64,000 nucleotides of DNA. It comes from CAYFPX01 sp964519895. Its GTDB lineage: Bacteria; Myxococcota_A; UBA796; CAJQPC01. Both the position numbers and the translations under genes were made by a program. The notes under the pieces are model-generated. The model did no database searches and was not told the DNA's origin. It saw nothing but the letters and a program-made list of their open reading frames with translations. The stretch covers positions 1 to 64,000 of the forward strand of contig CAZFLE010000009.1 in the NCBI GenBank assembly GCA_964519895.1, given 5' to 3'. Of the stretch, positions 45,291 through 53,370 are shown one piece after another; position 1 is the first letter of the stretch; every line of letters starts with the position of its first letter.

Positions 45291-47338
45291 TGCGGGCCGT
45301 CGCCGTCGCCGTCACCCTTCTGGGCGCTGGCCTGGCCGGGTGCTCCAAGGTCCCACTCTCCGACGTCGAAGCGGACTTCACGCTGGCCGACACGGCTTGG
45401 TTCCAGGCCGAGGAGACCCTGTTCGTGTTCTACCGGATCACGGCCGAGCAGGGCCTGGGCGACCCCAGCGTGGTCGAGATCACCTACACCACCGACGACG
45501 GGCGGGTCGACTGGACGCCGCTGAGCGAGCTCACGCCGGTGCACACCCACGTCGACGTGGACTGCGGCACCCAGGGACTCTGCGGCAGCCACAGCGTGCA
45601 CGTGCCCCTGGAGCCCAGGGACGTGGATCTGCGGCTGCGCTACCACCACGATGGTGAGCTCTCCCTGCGGGCTGACACCGTGCTCAACGTCATCTACCCG
45701 GGCCCGGCCCACCTCCAGCGCAGCTTGCTGGTCTACGGGGTCTTCGATGAGACCAACCGACGGGTCCAGTGGCGGGCGCGGCACCTGTTCCCCACGCTGC
45801 GGAACCAGGACGCCGAAGACCTGGGCCTGCGGCGAGAGTTCTCGGTGGCCGACCAGCGCTACGGCGACCTGGACGAGCCTGTGGATCTGAACAACCCCTA
45901 TGCCTACGGGGTGACCTGTCCCGGGGACTTCGTCGACGCGGGGGTGGACCCGGTCCTGACCCTCGATCGGGCGGTCTTCAACGCCCAGGAGCTCCCGACG
46001 GACGCGGCCGATGCCGCCGTGGTGTGTGGCCCCAGCACCGTCACCGATGCCCTCGGCAACTTCACCGCGGATGCCGTGGCCCGCAAGAATCCCGAGGTGC
46101 GCCCGGCGTTTCCCCTGCTCCGGACGCCGGTGCGGGACGCGACGCCCCTGCGATTCTTCCTGGCCCCTTGCGACCGCACCATCGACGACGACCACGAGGA
46201 ACTCCAGCGCCAGCGCTTGCTGGTCGGCGACCTGGCTCCGATCTGCACCGACGACTGGGAGACCGCGGGATTTGTCGAGGCACTGGTGACGACCTTCTCC
46301 GACGCGGTCGAGGCCGAGCGGGTGCGGGGCCAGGACATGGTGTTGGTCATCGGGCTGCACCGAGACGACGACGGTCTGGCCGACGCGGTCCAAGAGGCCC
46401 TGGCCCTGGTCGTTCCCGAGGAGCGGCACCAGAGCTCACCGCGGCTCGCAGGAGCGTTCGTGTTCGACAGCGACATCCAGGGCCTGACCTTGCCCGAGCT
46501 CGAGCCGGTGACGCTGTGGTGCCCGGCGACCCAGGGGTCCGGTGCGTCGGCGCGGACCTGTGCCATCCAGCCCGACAACCCCGAGATCGAGCTGGGTCCG
46601 CTGACCTTCAGCACCCTGCCGGTCTTTCCCTCCCGGGCCGTGTACCTGGACTTCATCGACACCTACTCCAAGCGCCAGGCCGGCGACGTGCTGGCCCTGG
46701 ACTTCCTGACGCCGGAATTCGCGACCACAAGCGACCACATCGACCTGGGCGAGTTCGGCACCATCACCTTCCTCGACGACGAGTTCATCACCGCCACCGC
46801 CGACGAAGCGTTCTCCCACTGCGTCCAGGAGGAACCCCCGCCGGTGGTCTTCCGCTCCGAGATCCTGACCAGCGAGCAGTTCGCCAACATCCTGGAGGTC
46901 TGGTGCGCCAACGGGGTGGTGAGCGAAGACTTCTGCTCGCTGGCGACCCTGGGGGTGCTGACCCTGGACCAGCTGCCCGAGTGGCACGAGCTGGTGGGCG
47001 AGCCCCTCTACGAGCTGGGGCTCTTCTGGGACTTCCCCTTCCTGCTGCGGGTGGAGTACGAGGCCTACACCGCAGGCGCGGTGAGCGCCTTCGAGCTCAG
47101 CGTGCCCTTTGGCGTCGCCGGCGACGGCGAGGCCTACTACGGCACCGCTGCCTGGCTCGCCGACGCGTTCTCTCTGGAGGACGAGCTGCTGCAGTGCACC
47201 CGCTTCTGCGACCACCCGACCTTTGGCTCGGCCAGCGTCTACAACGTCACCGACCCCTTCCGGCTGACGTACCTGAACACCTGCTATGCGCCGGTCTACC
47301 CCAGGGTTGGGGACTCGGGCTTCCCCCTTGATCCCTAG
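45290..47338 (+). CDS. Operon gene 9: large lipoprotein
   Basis: 682 residues. MRAVAVAVTLLGAGLAGCSK gives a strong lipobox (LAGC, Cys18). I chose the ATG at 45290 (TGATG overlap with gene 8); a GTG codon lies directly before it. The mature part is strand-rich with several cysteines; an internal stretch, DMVLVIGLHRDDDGLADAVQEAL, looks alpha/beta. No recognised family. Probably an outer-membrane or surface component of the same machine. Confidence 0.72.
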   Translation: MRAVAVAVTLLGAGLAGCSKVPLSDVEADFTLADTAWFQAEETLFVFYRITAEQGLGDPSVVEITYTTDDGRVDWTPLSELTPVHTHVDVDCGTQGLCGSHSVHVPLEPRDVDLRLRYHHDGELSLRADTVLNVIYPGPAHLQRSLLVYGVFDETNRRVQWRARHLFPTLRNQDAEDLGLRREFSVADQRYGDLDEPVDLNNPYAYGVTCPGDFVDAGVDPVLTLDRAVFNAQELPTDAADAAVVCGPSTVTDALGNFTADAVARKNPEVRPAFPLLRTPVRDATPLRFFLAPCDRTIDDDHEELQRQRLLVGDLAPICTDDWETAGFVEALVTTFSDAVEAERVRGQDMVLVIGLHRDDDGLADAVQEALALVVPEERHQSSPRLAGAFVFDSDIQGLTLPELEPVTLWCPATQGSGASARTCAIQPDNPEIELGPLTFSTLPVFPSRAVYLDFIDTYSKRQAGDVLALDFLTPEFATTSDHIDLGEFGTITFLDDEFITATADEAFSHCVQEEPPPVVFRSEILTSEQFANILEVWCANGVVSEDFCSLATLGVLTLDQLPEWHELVGEPLYELGLFWDFPFLLRVEYEAYTAGAVSAFELSVPFGVAGDGEAYYGTAAWLADAFSLEDELLQCTRFCDHPTFGSASVYNVTDPFRLTYLNTCYAPVYPRVGDSGFPLDP

Positions 47339-48161
47339 CCTGCTCCTGGGTCTCTGGGGTGGTCCTGTGCTCGCCGCAGAGGACCCGGATGCGTCCGACG
47401 ACGGGTCTGAGTCGTCGTCCGAAGACGACGAGGCCCCCGCCGAGCCTGAGCTCGACGACGAGCTCTCCAGACACCGGGTGGCCTTTCCCGTGCTCGCCGA
47501 GCAGGCCATCGGGGCAGCGTCGAAGTCGGTGGAGTTCAACTGGCGGCACGCGACGGCGATGGTGGCCGCGACGGGCAGCCACTACTTCGAGCTGAACAAC
47601 TTCGACAGCCTGCGGGCTGGCGGCGTGGCCAGGGTGCCCTACGACAAGTTCATCCTGGAGCTCGGCGGAGCCTGGGTCTGGGTCTGGGACACGCCCAGCA
47701 GTCGCCAGCTGGCGCTGACCCCCTACCGCCAGCCTGGCCGCCCGGCGCGGATCGAGCTGGACCTGACGGTGGGCTTCCCCGTCGCCGAAGGCGTGGTGAC
47801 GACCTTTCCGCGACTGTTCCCGGCGGTCGAGCTGGTCTTCAGCCCCTACGCCGGGCTGCGCTACGTGCTCTACCCGACGGCCTTCCAGGGCATGAAGGCC
47901 CGGGAGATCGCCGGCGCTGTGGTCAGCCCGACCCTGACCGACGACGAGCTGGAGAACCTGGAGGAGGTCCGGCTGGACGCCATGGAGGTCGATCCCGCGC
48001 GGTACGGCATCCTGGTCGGCTTCGGCAACGAGATCTACTTCAAGCAGGGGGTGTTCGTGATGCCGCGGGTGATGTTCGCCGTGCCGGTCTTCGCACCGGT
48101 CACCGAGAGCGATCTGCGGTTCTGGGCGGACCTGTCCCTGACGATCGGGGTGGCGTTCTGA
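47286..48161 (+). CDS. Operon gene 10: outer-membrane barrel-type protein
   Basis: 291 residues from the ATG at 47286, which overlaps gene 9 by 53 bases. TTG codons at 47307 and 47328 are alternatives; the last gives MIPSLLLGLWGGPVLA, a compact signal peptide. After an acidic Asp/Ser/Glu stretch (about 35-60) the sequence alternates hydrophobic strands (FILELGGAWVWVW, RIELDLTVGFPVAEG, LSLTIGVAF) as in small outer-membrane barrels. Function unknown. Confidence 0.7.
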   Translation: MRRSTPGLGTRASPLIPSLLLGLWGGPVLAAEDPDASDDGSESSSEDDEAPAEPELDDELSRHRVAFPVLAEQAIGAASKSVEFNWRHATAMVAATGSHYFELNNFDSLRAGGVARVPYDKFILELGGAWVWVWDTPSSRQLALTPYRQPGRPARIELDLTVGFPVAEGVVTTFPRLFPAVELVFSPYAGLRYVLYPTAFQGMKAREIAGAVVSPTLTDDELENLEEVRLDAMEVDPARYGILVGFGNEIYFKQGVFVMPRVMFAVPVFAPVTESDLRFWADLSLTIGVAF

Positions 48162-50068
48162 TGCTCTGGGTGGTCCTGCTCGCGCTCGCAGCCGGGGAGC
48201 CAGCGCCGGGGCCGAGCACCCACACGCTGCTGTACTACAACGCCCGCATGGCCCTGCGGGAGGGCAACCCCAGCGAGGCGGTCCGGCTGTGGTTCACGCG
48301 CAACACGCTGCGGGACCGCACCGGGCGCGTCTCGGCCCATGACGCCGACTTTCACTCCGTGACCTGGACAGCCCTTGGAGACCTGGGCGTGTGCCAGGAC
48401 GGCCACCCCCGGGACAAGGACGGTGCCGGCCTGTGGCCCCTCGCGCTCCACAACCAGATCGTCCGCAACATGGGGCGGCGCCGACGGGCTCCAGCGGCAC
48501 AACCCTTCTCGGCCTTCGAGGTGGACCGCCAGCACCGCCTGGTCTCGATCAACGAGGTGCTCAGCTACGACGAGCTGCGCACGGTGCGGCTGTTCCGCGG
48601 CCCCTGTCTGGAGCCGCGCTTCGCGCTGGCCCGCGCCGGAGAGCTGCCGACGGCGGACCTGTCAGACCGCCAGGTCGTCGCTCGCTTGTTGCGGCACCTG
48701 CTCGACGAGGCCCGAGGCAGCCTGGCCCAGCCGCGGGTGCGAGGACGGGCCGCCATCGACGCGCGGCTCTTCGACCTGGACTTGCAGCTCACCGCTCTGG
48801 CCGCACGGGAGGCCCGCAAGCAGGCTCTGGACCAGGCGGGGCAGGGCCGGCAGCTCGGGCTGTCCCGCGCGTCGGTGACCGTCATGCGTGAAGAGGCGCC
48901 GGGCACCACGCTGGACCCCGACTCAGAAGCGGCCCGCATCCTGCGGGAGGCGGTGGCCTGGCCGGTCTGGGAGTGGATGGCCCTGTCGTCGGAGCGTCGT
49001 CTCTTCCTGTTCGACCACGTGCGGGCCAACGGCGCCGACCCGGCTGCGCTCGATGCGCTGGCCCTGGGCATCCTGGACCGACTGATCCATCAGGGCCTGG
49101 GAACGGAGGTGGGCCCATGGATCGCTCGGGTGGGGAACCCGGACGACCCGGGGGCGCGGGCCCAGGTCTGGCGCGGCCCGCGGGGCCAGGCGCTGATGGC
49201 CTTGGGGGCCGAGAGCGGCTTCGAGGAAGGCGCGGTCATCGCCCTGGCCAGAGGCGTGCATCACCTGGAGCGGGGGGAGCTGCCCGAAGCCCTCCGGTCG
49301 TTGGCGTTCGCGGTCCAGGGTGCCGGCACATCCCAGGTGGCCAACACCGTCGAGGGCCTGAGCCTGCGTTGGCTGTCCTTTGTCGCAGGTCGATTCGAGA
49401 TCACCGACGATCTGCTGTTGACCCTGCAGCAGCTCGTGCCGGTGAGGGACTACGCCGTCATCCTGGAAGACCTGATGTGGCGGGCGGCGCTGCGGGCCGA
49501 CCAGGCATCCTTCGAGCGCGGCCTGGCCAACCAGCGTGGCCGCGGCGCCCTGGCCCGGCGCCTGGCGTGGCTACGGCCCCTGGCCGCGGGCGATCTTGGG
49601 CGGTTCTCCCAGGACATCGCCGACGGGCTCGACGAAGCCCCCAGCGAGACCCTGCGCTTCCTCGATCAGCTCGTCCAACGGCTGGAGCTGGAGCCGGGCG
49701 CTGTGCGAGCGGCCCATGCTGGGACCCTGGATCGGCTGGACACGTTGCTGCTGCCCCTGGCGGTGGCCCTGGAGGGTGGGCGCTTGGCCCGCGCCGCCAC
49801 CGCCCTGCTGGAGCGTTCTCAGGCTCTGAGAGAAGGCCTGGGCGGTCTGACAGACGACGCGACAGCCCGAGAGCGGGCCCGGGCGCTGGACCCTTCCCGC
49901 GAGGTCTTCGTGGGCAGCGTGCGGCTGGCCCCGGCCGACCCTCTGCCATGGCCCTTCCGCCGGCTCGACGTGCCGGCGCCCTCGGTGTTCACGCCGCTCC
50001 AGCTGACACCGGTGGAGTGGCGGGACGACGGCGGTGAGCTGGTCTTCGGGTGGAGCATCGGCGGGTGA
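48161..50068 (+). CDS. Operon gene 11: large helical exported protein
   Basis: 635 residues. A short hydrophobic N-terminus (MLWVVLLALAAG) suggests export. The body is almost entirely helical with TPR-like segments: THTLLYYNARMALREGNPSEA, AVIALARGVHHLERGELPEA and LRSLAFAVQGAG. The last 60 residues turn Pro-rich and strand-like. TGATG overlap with gene 10. No known family. Confidence 0.7.
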   Translation: MLWVVLLALAAGEPAPGPSTHTLLYYNARMALREGNPSEAVRLWFTRNTLRDRTGRVSAHDADFHSVTWTALGDLGVCQDGHPRDKDGAGLWPLALHNQIVRNMGRRRRAPAAQPFSAFEVDRQHRLVSINEVLSYDELRTVRLFRGPCLEPRFALARAGELPTADLSDRQVVARLLRHLLDEARGSLAQPRVRGRAAIDARLFDLDLQLTALAAREARKQALDQAGQGRQLGLSRASVTVMREEAPGTTLDPDSEAARILREAVAWPVWEWMALSSERRLFLFDHVRANGADPAALDALALGILDRLIHQGLGTEVGPWIARVGNPDDPGARAQVWRGPRGQALMALGAESGFEEGAVIALARGVHHLERGELPEALRSLAFAVQGAGTSQVANTVEGLSLRWLSFVAGRFEITDDLLLTLQQLVPVRDYAVILEDLMWRAALRADQASFERGLANQRGRGALARRLAWLRPLAAGDLGRFSQDIADGLDEAPSETLRFLDQLVQRLELEPGAVRAAHAGTLDRLDTLLLPLAVALEGGRLARAATALLERSQALREGLGGLTDDATARERARALDPSREVFVGSVRLAPADPLPWPFRRLDVPAPSVFTPLQLTPVEWRDDGGELVFGWSIGG

Positions 50069-50715
50069 GTCCAGATGAGGGCCAGGCGCTCCGTGCGCGC
50101 AAGCGAGCGCTCCGGGCTGAACTCGCGCGTCGCAAGGCCGAGGCCCGGGCGGAGCTCGAGCGCCAGCGGCAGGCCCTCGGGCTGGCCCCGGCCCGTCGGG
50201 ATCGGCGCCTCGCTTGGGTCCTGCTGGCGCTGCTGGCGGTGCTCCTGCTGCTGCTCAGCGACTGTTCCTGTCAGCCGGAGCCGCCCCAGCAAGCGGCACC
50301 CGGTCCGGCCGCCGAAGAGCCGGAGCCCGAGCTCACGCCCCCTGTCGAGGCCCCCAAGCGGCCCCAAGCACCGGGCCGAATCGCCAGGTTGGATCGGCCG
50401 GAGTACCGCAGCGAGGTGCCCGAGGTGCTGCCGTGGGTCGCCGCCTTCCAGCGCCAGGTCGAGGCCCGCAGTCCCCGGCTGGCGGCGTGCTTCGTAGGCG
50501 CGGAGCGGCCCGGGCGCATGAAGTGGACGGCGGCGGTGGCGCCGGAGACCGGGCGCGTCTCCGAGCACTCCCTGGAGCCCACCGTGGCCGACGAGGTGTT
50601 GTCCCGCGTCCAGCGGCAGTGCCTGATCGGCGTCCTGTCCGACCCGCCCTACCGGTTCCAGGTCGTCGAGGGTCGCGCGACACCGTCCCGGGTGAGCCTG
50701 GTGATCGAGTTCTGA
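50065..50715 (+). CDS. Operon gene 12: AgmX/TonB-like bitopic protein
   Basis: 216 residues from a GTG overlapping the gene 11 stop (GTGA). A cytoplasmic coiled coil rich in Arg/Ala/Glu (2-45) is followed by one transmembrane helix (about 50-65), a Pro/Glu-rich periplasmic linker and a C-terminal domain (PRLAACFVGAERPGRMKW, TAAVAPETGRVSEHSLEP) that resembles the AgmX/PglI C-terminal domain found in Myxococcus motility and TonB-like proteins. It may link the motor-like core to the outer membrane. Confidence 0.72.
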   Translation: MSPDEGQALRARKRALRAELARRKAEARAELERQRQALGLAPARRDRRLAWVLLALLAVLLLLLSDCSCQPEPPQQAAPGPAAEEPEPELTPPVEAPKRPQAPGRIARLDRPEYRSEVPEVLPWVAAFQRQVEARSPRLAACFVGAERPGRMKWTAAVAPETGRVSEHSLEPTVADEVLSRVQRQCLIGVLSDPPYRFQVVEGRATPSRVSLVIEF

Positions 50716-50754
50716 TCGCCGGCGGGCTAGGAGGCCGTCAGGACGGGAGCGGCC

Positions 50755-51171
50755 GTGGGACGTGTGATTGGCCTCGACGTGGGCACCAAGACCATCGGGG
50801 TCGCCGTGAGCGACCCCCTGCGCATGTTCGCTCAGCCGGTCGAGACCGTAGGCCGCAAGGGTCTCAAGACCGACCTGCCCAAGCTCCAGGCGCTGGTCGT
50901 GCGTCACGAGGTCGATGCCATCGTGGTCGGCCTGCCCCTGGAGCTCGATGGCTCCGAGTCCCGATCCGCCCGCCTGGCCCGCCAGGTCGGAGATGGCCTG
51001 GGCGAGCTCACCGGGCTCCCCGTGCACTACGTCGACGAGCGCTTCTCGTCGGTCGAGGCCGAGCGGGCCCTGGTGCAACAGGACGTGTCCCGGAAGCGCC
51101 GCAAGCAGATCATCGACCAGGCCGCGGCCGTGCTGATCCTGCAGGGCTACCTGGACCACGGGGTCTTTTGA
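50755..51171 (+). CDS. ruvX: RuvX/YqgF Holliday-junction resolvase-like protein
   Basis: 138 residues, the normal length. The RNase H-like fold is shown by RVIGLDVGTKTIGVAVSD, the acidic VDAIVVGLPLELDGSES and VHYVDERFSSVEAE, and the final Asp in QIIDQAAAVLIL. The family acts on Holliday junctions or in pre-16S rRNA maturation. GGGAG lies six bases before the GTG. It stands 39 bases after the operon and probably has read-through expression. Confidence 0.93.
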   Translation: MGRVIGLDVGTKTIGVAVSDPLRMFAQPVETVGRKGLKTDLPKLQALVVRHEVDAIVVGLPLELDGSESRSARLARQVGDGLGELTGLPVHYVDERFSSVEAERALVQQDVSRKRRKQIIDQAAAVLILQGYLDHGVF

Positions 51172-51181
51172 CCAAAAGCAG

Positions 51182-51213
51182 CACCGCCGGCGCCCCGAGG
51201 GGCACCGGCGGTG
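51182..51213. terminator. Bidirectional hairpin after ruvX
   Basis: CACCGCCGG (51182-51190) pairs with CCGGCGGTG (51205-51213); after one mismatch GCCC pairs with GGGC, giving a long GC stem with a GAG-type loop. It lies between the convergent ruvX and lipoprotein genes. A CTTTTGACCAAAAG mini-palindrome directly precedes it. Confidence 0.65.
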
Positions 51214-51231
51214 TCGTTGCTCGGTTCGCTG

Positions 51232-53178
51232 CTACTGGAACTCGACCGGCACCACGGCGCCCGAGAAGGACTGGATGCGGATGGGCAGGCCGTCGGGGCC
51301 GGCGACCCAGCCCACCTCGGTCCGGTAGATGCCGAGACCCGCGTGGTCGGTGGCGCCCATGGCGTTCATGTCCGAGCCGGGCACGGTGACGCTGCCGTCG
51401 TCGTTGAAGCGGCACAGCAGGGCGTCGGAGTCGCGATCGGCGATGCCGAACACCATCACGCCGTCCGGGTGGCTGCCGGCCCGCATGGAGAAGCTGACCT
51501 GCTCGCCGCTACGGACCTGGAGGGGTCCGGCGTTGTTGGTGAGCTCGACGTCGGCGGGGATGGTCAGCAGGTCGTCCTGGGAGATGGCGCCCATGCCGTC
51601 GGCGACGTCGCCAGGTGCGGTGGCGGTCAGGTTGTCGCCGCCCTGGAAGTCCACGAACTCGCTGGTGATGTCGTCTTCGCCGATGACGCCGTCCGAGGTG
51701 CTGAACTGCTGGGTGTCCCACACGTAGACCGGGCGACCGTCGATGAACTCGCGCTCCAGGTTGAAGCTGGCGTTGCCAGCGCCGATCTCGAGCCAGGCGC
51801 CGACGGACTTGGTGTCGGTGGGCATGCCGTCAGCGGCCATGTCGGGGTAGCGGTTGTGGTTGTCCGCGGGGACCAGGGTGGTGCAGGTGTCCATGGCGAC
51901 CGTGCTCCACGGGTCGGCGCACTCGGACACCGTGCCCGGGGGATCCCAGAACCAGGCCCGGAGCTGGTCGACTTCGGCCGACTCGGTCTCGGAGTAGTGG
52001 GCCGTCAGGTTGTCGGCCATCACGATGCCGGCCTCGCGACAGACGTCGATCTTGATGTCGGGGATCGGCTCACAGGTGGCGGAGCTGCTGCCCTCGCCGT
52101 CCATGAAGTACGAGCCCTGGGTGGCGCTCCAGACGCGGTCGGCCACGAAGGTCGCGCCCTCGAACAGGACCGTGTCGCCGGCGAGCACCGAGCAGACGTA
52201 GTTGCCGTTCTCGTCGGTGGTGGAGGTCGAGCTGCTGGCCCCACCGTTGCAGGCCACCTCGGCGCCGCGCACCGGGAAGTTCAGGGTGTCGATGACCTTG
52301 CCCGCGGCACAGGTCGGGACCATGCCCTGGTCGCAGTTCCACCAGGAGAAGTGGCTGGCGGAGAAGCTGAACATCAGGTCGCCTTGGTCGGACTCGTAGA
52401 CCGTGCCCACGCCCTCCTCGATCCAGCCGAGCTTCTCGGCGTCGAAAGACCAGGTGTCCTGTTCGTCGCCGCTGGCCATCACGTACACGCTCGCCAGGCC
52501 TTCCTGGTCGATGGGCATGTCGATCTCGGCCTCGGAGCCGACGGTGAGGTTGAGCAGCTCGCCCTTGTCGTCGGTCATGGTGATGTCGACCATGCCGTAG
52601 GAGACCAGCTGGCCGTCGTCGAAGACGTCCTTGCCATCGCTGTCCGCGCTGCGGGCGTAGTAGCGGAGGTCACCGGGCGCGGCGAGGGCTTCGTCGGTGC
52701 GGGGGTTCACGTGGGTGACCTCGACCGTCACCGTGCCGTCGTAGGTGGAGCCGTCCTCGTACGAGATGGCTGCGGGGGGGAAGGCCACGGTGACCTTGTC
52801 GACCTGGACGATGCCGCCGGCGCCCGCGTCGAAGGTGCCGACACCGTCGATCTCGATCAGCACGGCGTTGGCGTTCACGGTCTCCCAGGACACCAGGTCC
52901 GCCCGCTCGTAGCTCTTGGCGTAGCCGCTCTTCTGGAATTCCACCGCGATGCCGTCGGCGGGGCTGATGCCGTCGACCAGGTAGATGCCGTCGGCGTTGG
53001 TCAGGGCGGAGATGCCCTGGACCTGGACAGCGACGTCGGCCACGGGGGCGCCGTCGAGGTCGAGGACCTGGCCGCCGATCTGGCCAAAGGCGGGACCGTC
53101 GTAGAGCTCCGGCTCGGTCTGAGTGGTGTCGCAGCCTGCAAGCAGCAGGAGGAAGGAGGCGAGGGCGGTCGAGCGCAT
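51232..53178 (-). CDS. Large lipoprotein with carboxypeptidase-regulatory-like domains
   Basis: 648 residues. MRSTALASFLLLLAGCDTT gives a lipobox (LAGC, Cys16). Residues 30-120 (GQIGGQVLDLDGAPVADVAVQVQG, ALTNADGIYLVDGI) match the CarboxypepD_reg beta-sandwich, and a second such segment occurs around VRGAEVACNGGASSS / DENGNYVCSV. The middle (TVAFPPAAISYEDGSTYDGTVTVEVTHVNP) has the beta pattern of adhesion or ZU5-like domains. Probably surface-exposed. No clear Shine-Dalgarno. Confidence 0.75.
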   Translation of the reverse strand: MRSTALASFLLLLAGCDTTQTEPELYDGPAFGQIGGQVLDLDGAPVADVAVQVQGISALTNADGIYLVDGISPADGIAVEFQKSGYAKSYERADLVSWETVNANAVLIEIDGVGTFDAGAGGIVQVDKVTVAFPPAAISYEDGSTYDGTVTVEVTHVNPRTDEALAAPGDLRYYARSADSDGKDVFDDGQLVSYGMVDITMTDDKGELLNLTVGSEAEIDMPIDQEGLASVYVMASGDEQDTWSFDAEKLGWIEEGVGTVYESDQGDLMFSFSASHFSWWNCDQGMVPTCAAGKVIDTLNFPVRGAEVACNGGASSSTSTTDENGNYVCSVLAGDTVLFEGATFVADRVWSATQGSYFMDGEGSSSATCEPIPDIKIDVCREAGIVMADNLTAHYSETESAEVDQLRAWFWDPPGTVSECADPWSTVAMDTCTTLVPADNHNRYPDMAADGMPTDTKSVGAWLEIGAGNASFNLEREFIDGRPVYVWDTQQFSTSDGVIGEDDITSEFVDFQGGDNLTATAPGDVADGMGAISQDDLLTIPADVELTNNAGPLQVRSGEQVSFSMRAGSHPDGVMVFGIADRDSDALLCRFNDDGSVTVPGSDMNAMGATDHAGLGIYRTEVGWVAGPDGLPIRIQSFSGAVVPVEFQ

Positions 53179-53370
53179 TCAGGCACCGGGGAGAGGGACG
53201 GGGTCAACGATGGGAACAGGAGGCCCCAGTTTCCTGCAAGATCCGTGCCTGTCTATGCGGCCGTGCCCCACCCGCGAATGCCCATGGCCAGGGCCTTCGC
53301 GTGCCCTGTGGGGCTTCGGTGTCGCAGTGAGCCACAGGCAATTCCTTCCCCTGGGGTACGGGCACCCCAG
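53179..53370. other. Intergenic region with a possible hairpin
   Basis: 192 bases between two genes on the minus strand. CCTGTGG (53305-53311) and CCACAGG (53332-53338) could form a hairpin ending the upstream transcript. No convincing promoter was seen. Confidence 0.3.
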
